This document shows positions 5,950 through 6,166 of a stretch of 6,166 bases of DNA, piece by piece. Below the pieces are notes generated by a model, which was given only the letters and a program-made list of their open reading frames with translations, ran no database searches and had not been told where the DNA came from. The first letter of the stretch is position 1. Each line of letters begins with the position of its first letter. This stretch comes from an uncultured Legionella sp. (GTDB lineage: Bacteria; Pseudomonadota; Gammaproteobacteria; Legionellales; Legionellaceae). Location: NCBI GenBank assembly GCA_903885895.1, contig CAISKC010000092.1, positions 1 to 6,166 on the forward strand, written 5' to 3'. The position numbers and the translations under genes are program-made.

Positions 5950-6109
5950 CCCTCATAATTTTTTGTTATAAAGTAATACAAAAGGAATGTAGGGTGGACA
6001 AAGGAGTGCAACGTCGTTCTGAAGTATCTATCCAAATTTCAACCAAAATGTATGGTGATAAAACTCTAATGTTGGTTGACCGATTTAGAAAAAATGTTTA
6101 AATCTCCTC
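5950..6109 (-). repeat. Right arm of long inverted repeat flanking the locus
   Basis: This is the inverted counterpart of 1-225. Bases 6011-6109 match the reverse complement of 1-99 at 96 of 99 positions. Bases 5986-6002 match 177-193 and 5950-5964 match 211-225 exactly in reverse complement. The linker 5965-5985 is diverged and 4 bases longer than its counterpart. This copy has just 8 bases (6003-6010) where the left copy has 77, so it lacks the palindromic insertion. An open frame running through here (5655-6101, +) lies over the membrane-protein gene and the repeat and is not considered a gene. Confidence 0.9.
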
Positions 6110-6112
6110 CGG

Positions 6113-6142
6113 TCCGTTCGTGCTGAGGAGGCGCGTCACGAA
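6113..6142. repeat. REP-like palindromic repeat fragment at the right edge
   Basis: TTCGTG (6117-6122) and CACGAA (6137-6142) form a 6-bp inverted repeat around a GC-rich interior. The string CCGTTCGTGCTGAGGAGGCGC resembles a further family of palindromic intergenic repeats known from many proteobacterial genomes; this is by eye. It abuts the outer end of the right inverted-repeat arm. I see nothing definable in the remaining 24 bases to the window end. Confidence 0.4.
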
Positions 6143-6166
6143 TACTAAGGTGTGGTTGTCAGGTCA

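Noticed and set aside
5655..6101. 148-codon open frame on the + strand
   Set aside because: Its first half overlaps the membrane-protein gene out of frame and its second half crosses a terminator and repeat DNA.
1..6109. Composite transposon bounded by the long inverted repeats
   Set aside because: There is no transposase in the window and the enclosed genes are essential housekeeping genes in their normal order, so a mobile unit of this size is unlikely.

Overview
The window carries the conserved gammaproteobacterial block rpmH-rnpA-yidD-yidC-mnmE, all on the + strand, followed by one gene for a multi-pass membrane protein that I do not recognise. The DNA is moderately AT-rich. The residues of L34 (44 aa), RnpA, YidC and MnmE fit a gammaproteobacterium. 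The short L34 and the general character suggest the Legionella/Coxiella side (Legionellales), but that assignment is an inference from memory of these families, not a search result.

Layout. Bases 1-405 hold no gene: they contain a long repeat arm, a perfect 25-bp stem palindrome and REP-like palindromic sequence. A near-consensus sigma-70 promoter (406-434) then drives rpmH. From 470 to 4218 the five genes are packed so tightly that every junction overlaps (1, 16, 1 and 4 nt), so this is one translationally linked operon. It makes ribosomal protein L34, the protein subunit of RNase P, the two membrane-insertion factors YidD and YidC, and the tRNA-modifying GTPase MnmE. Bases 4216-4377 form an imperfect palindromic element whose left terminal repeat contains the mnmE stop codon. 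The unknown membrane-protein gene (4412-5893) follows and ends in a clear intrinsic terminator (5903-5927).

Bases 5928-6166 again hold no gene. About 160 bases there (5950-6109) are an inverted copy of the first 225 bases of the window, with 96 of 99 positions identical in the outer core. The whole operon plus the unknown gene is therefore bracketed by long inverted repeats. The left copy carries a roughly 70-base palindromic insertion that the right copy lacks.

The known genes form a translation and membrane-biogenesis operon often found beside the replication origin. No dnaA, DnaA-box cluster or origin is visible here; repeat DNA occupies the place upstream of rpmH. I found no CRISPR array, transposase, tRNA or defence module. 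The unusual content is the repeat architecture and the uncharacterised membrane protein.
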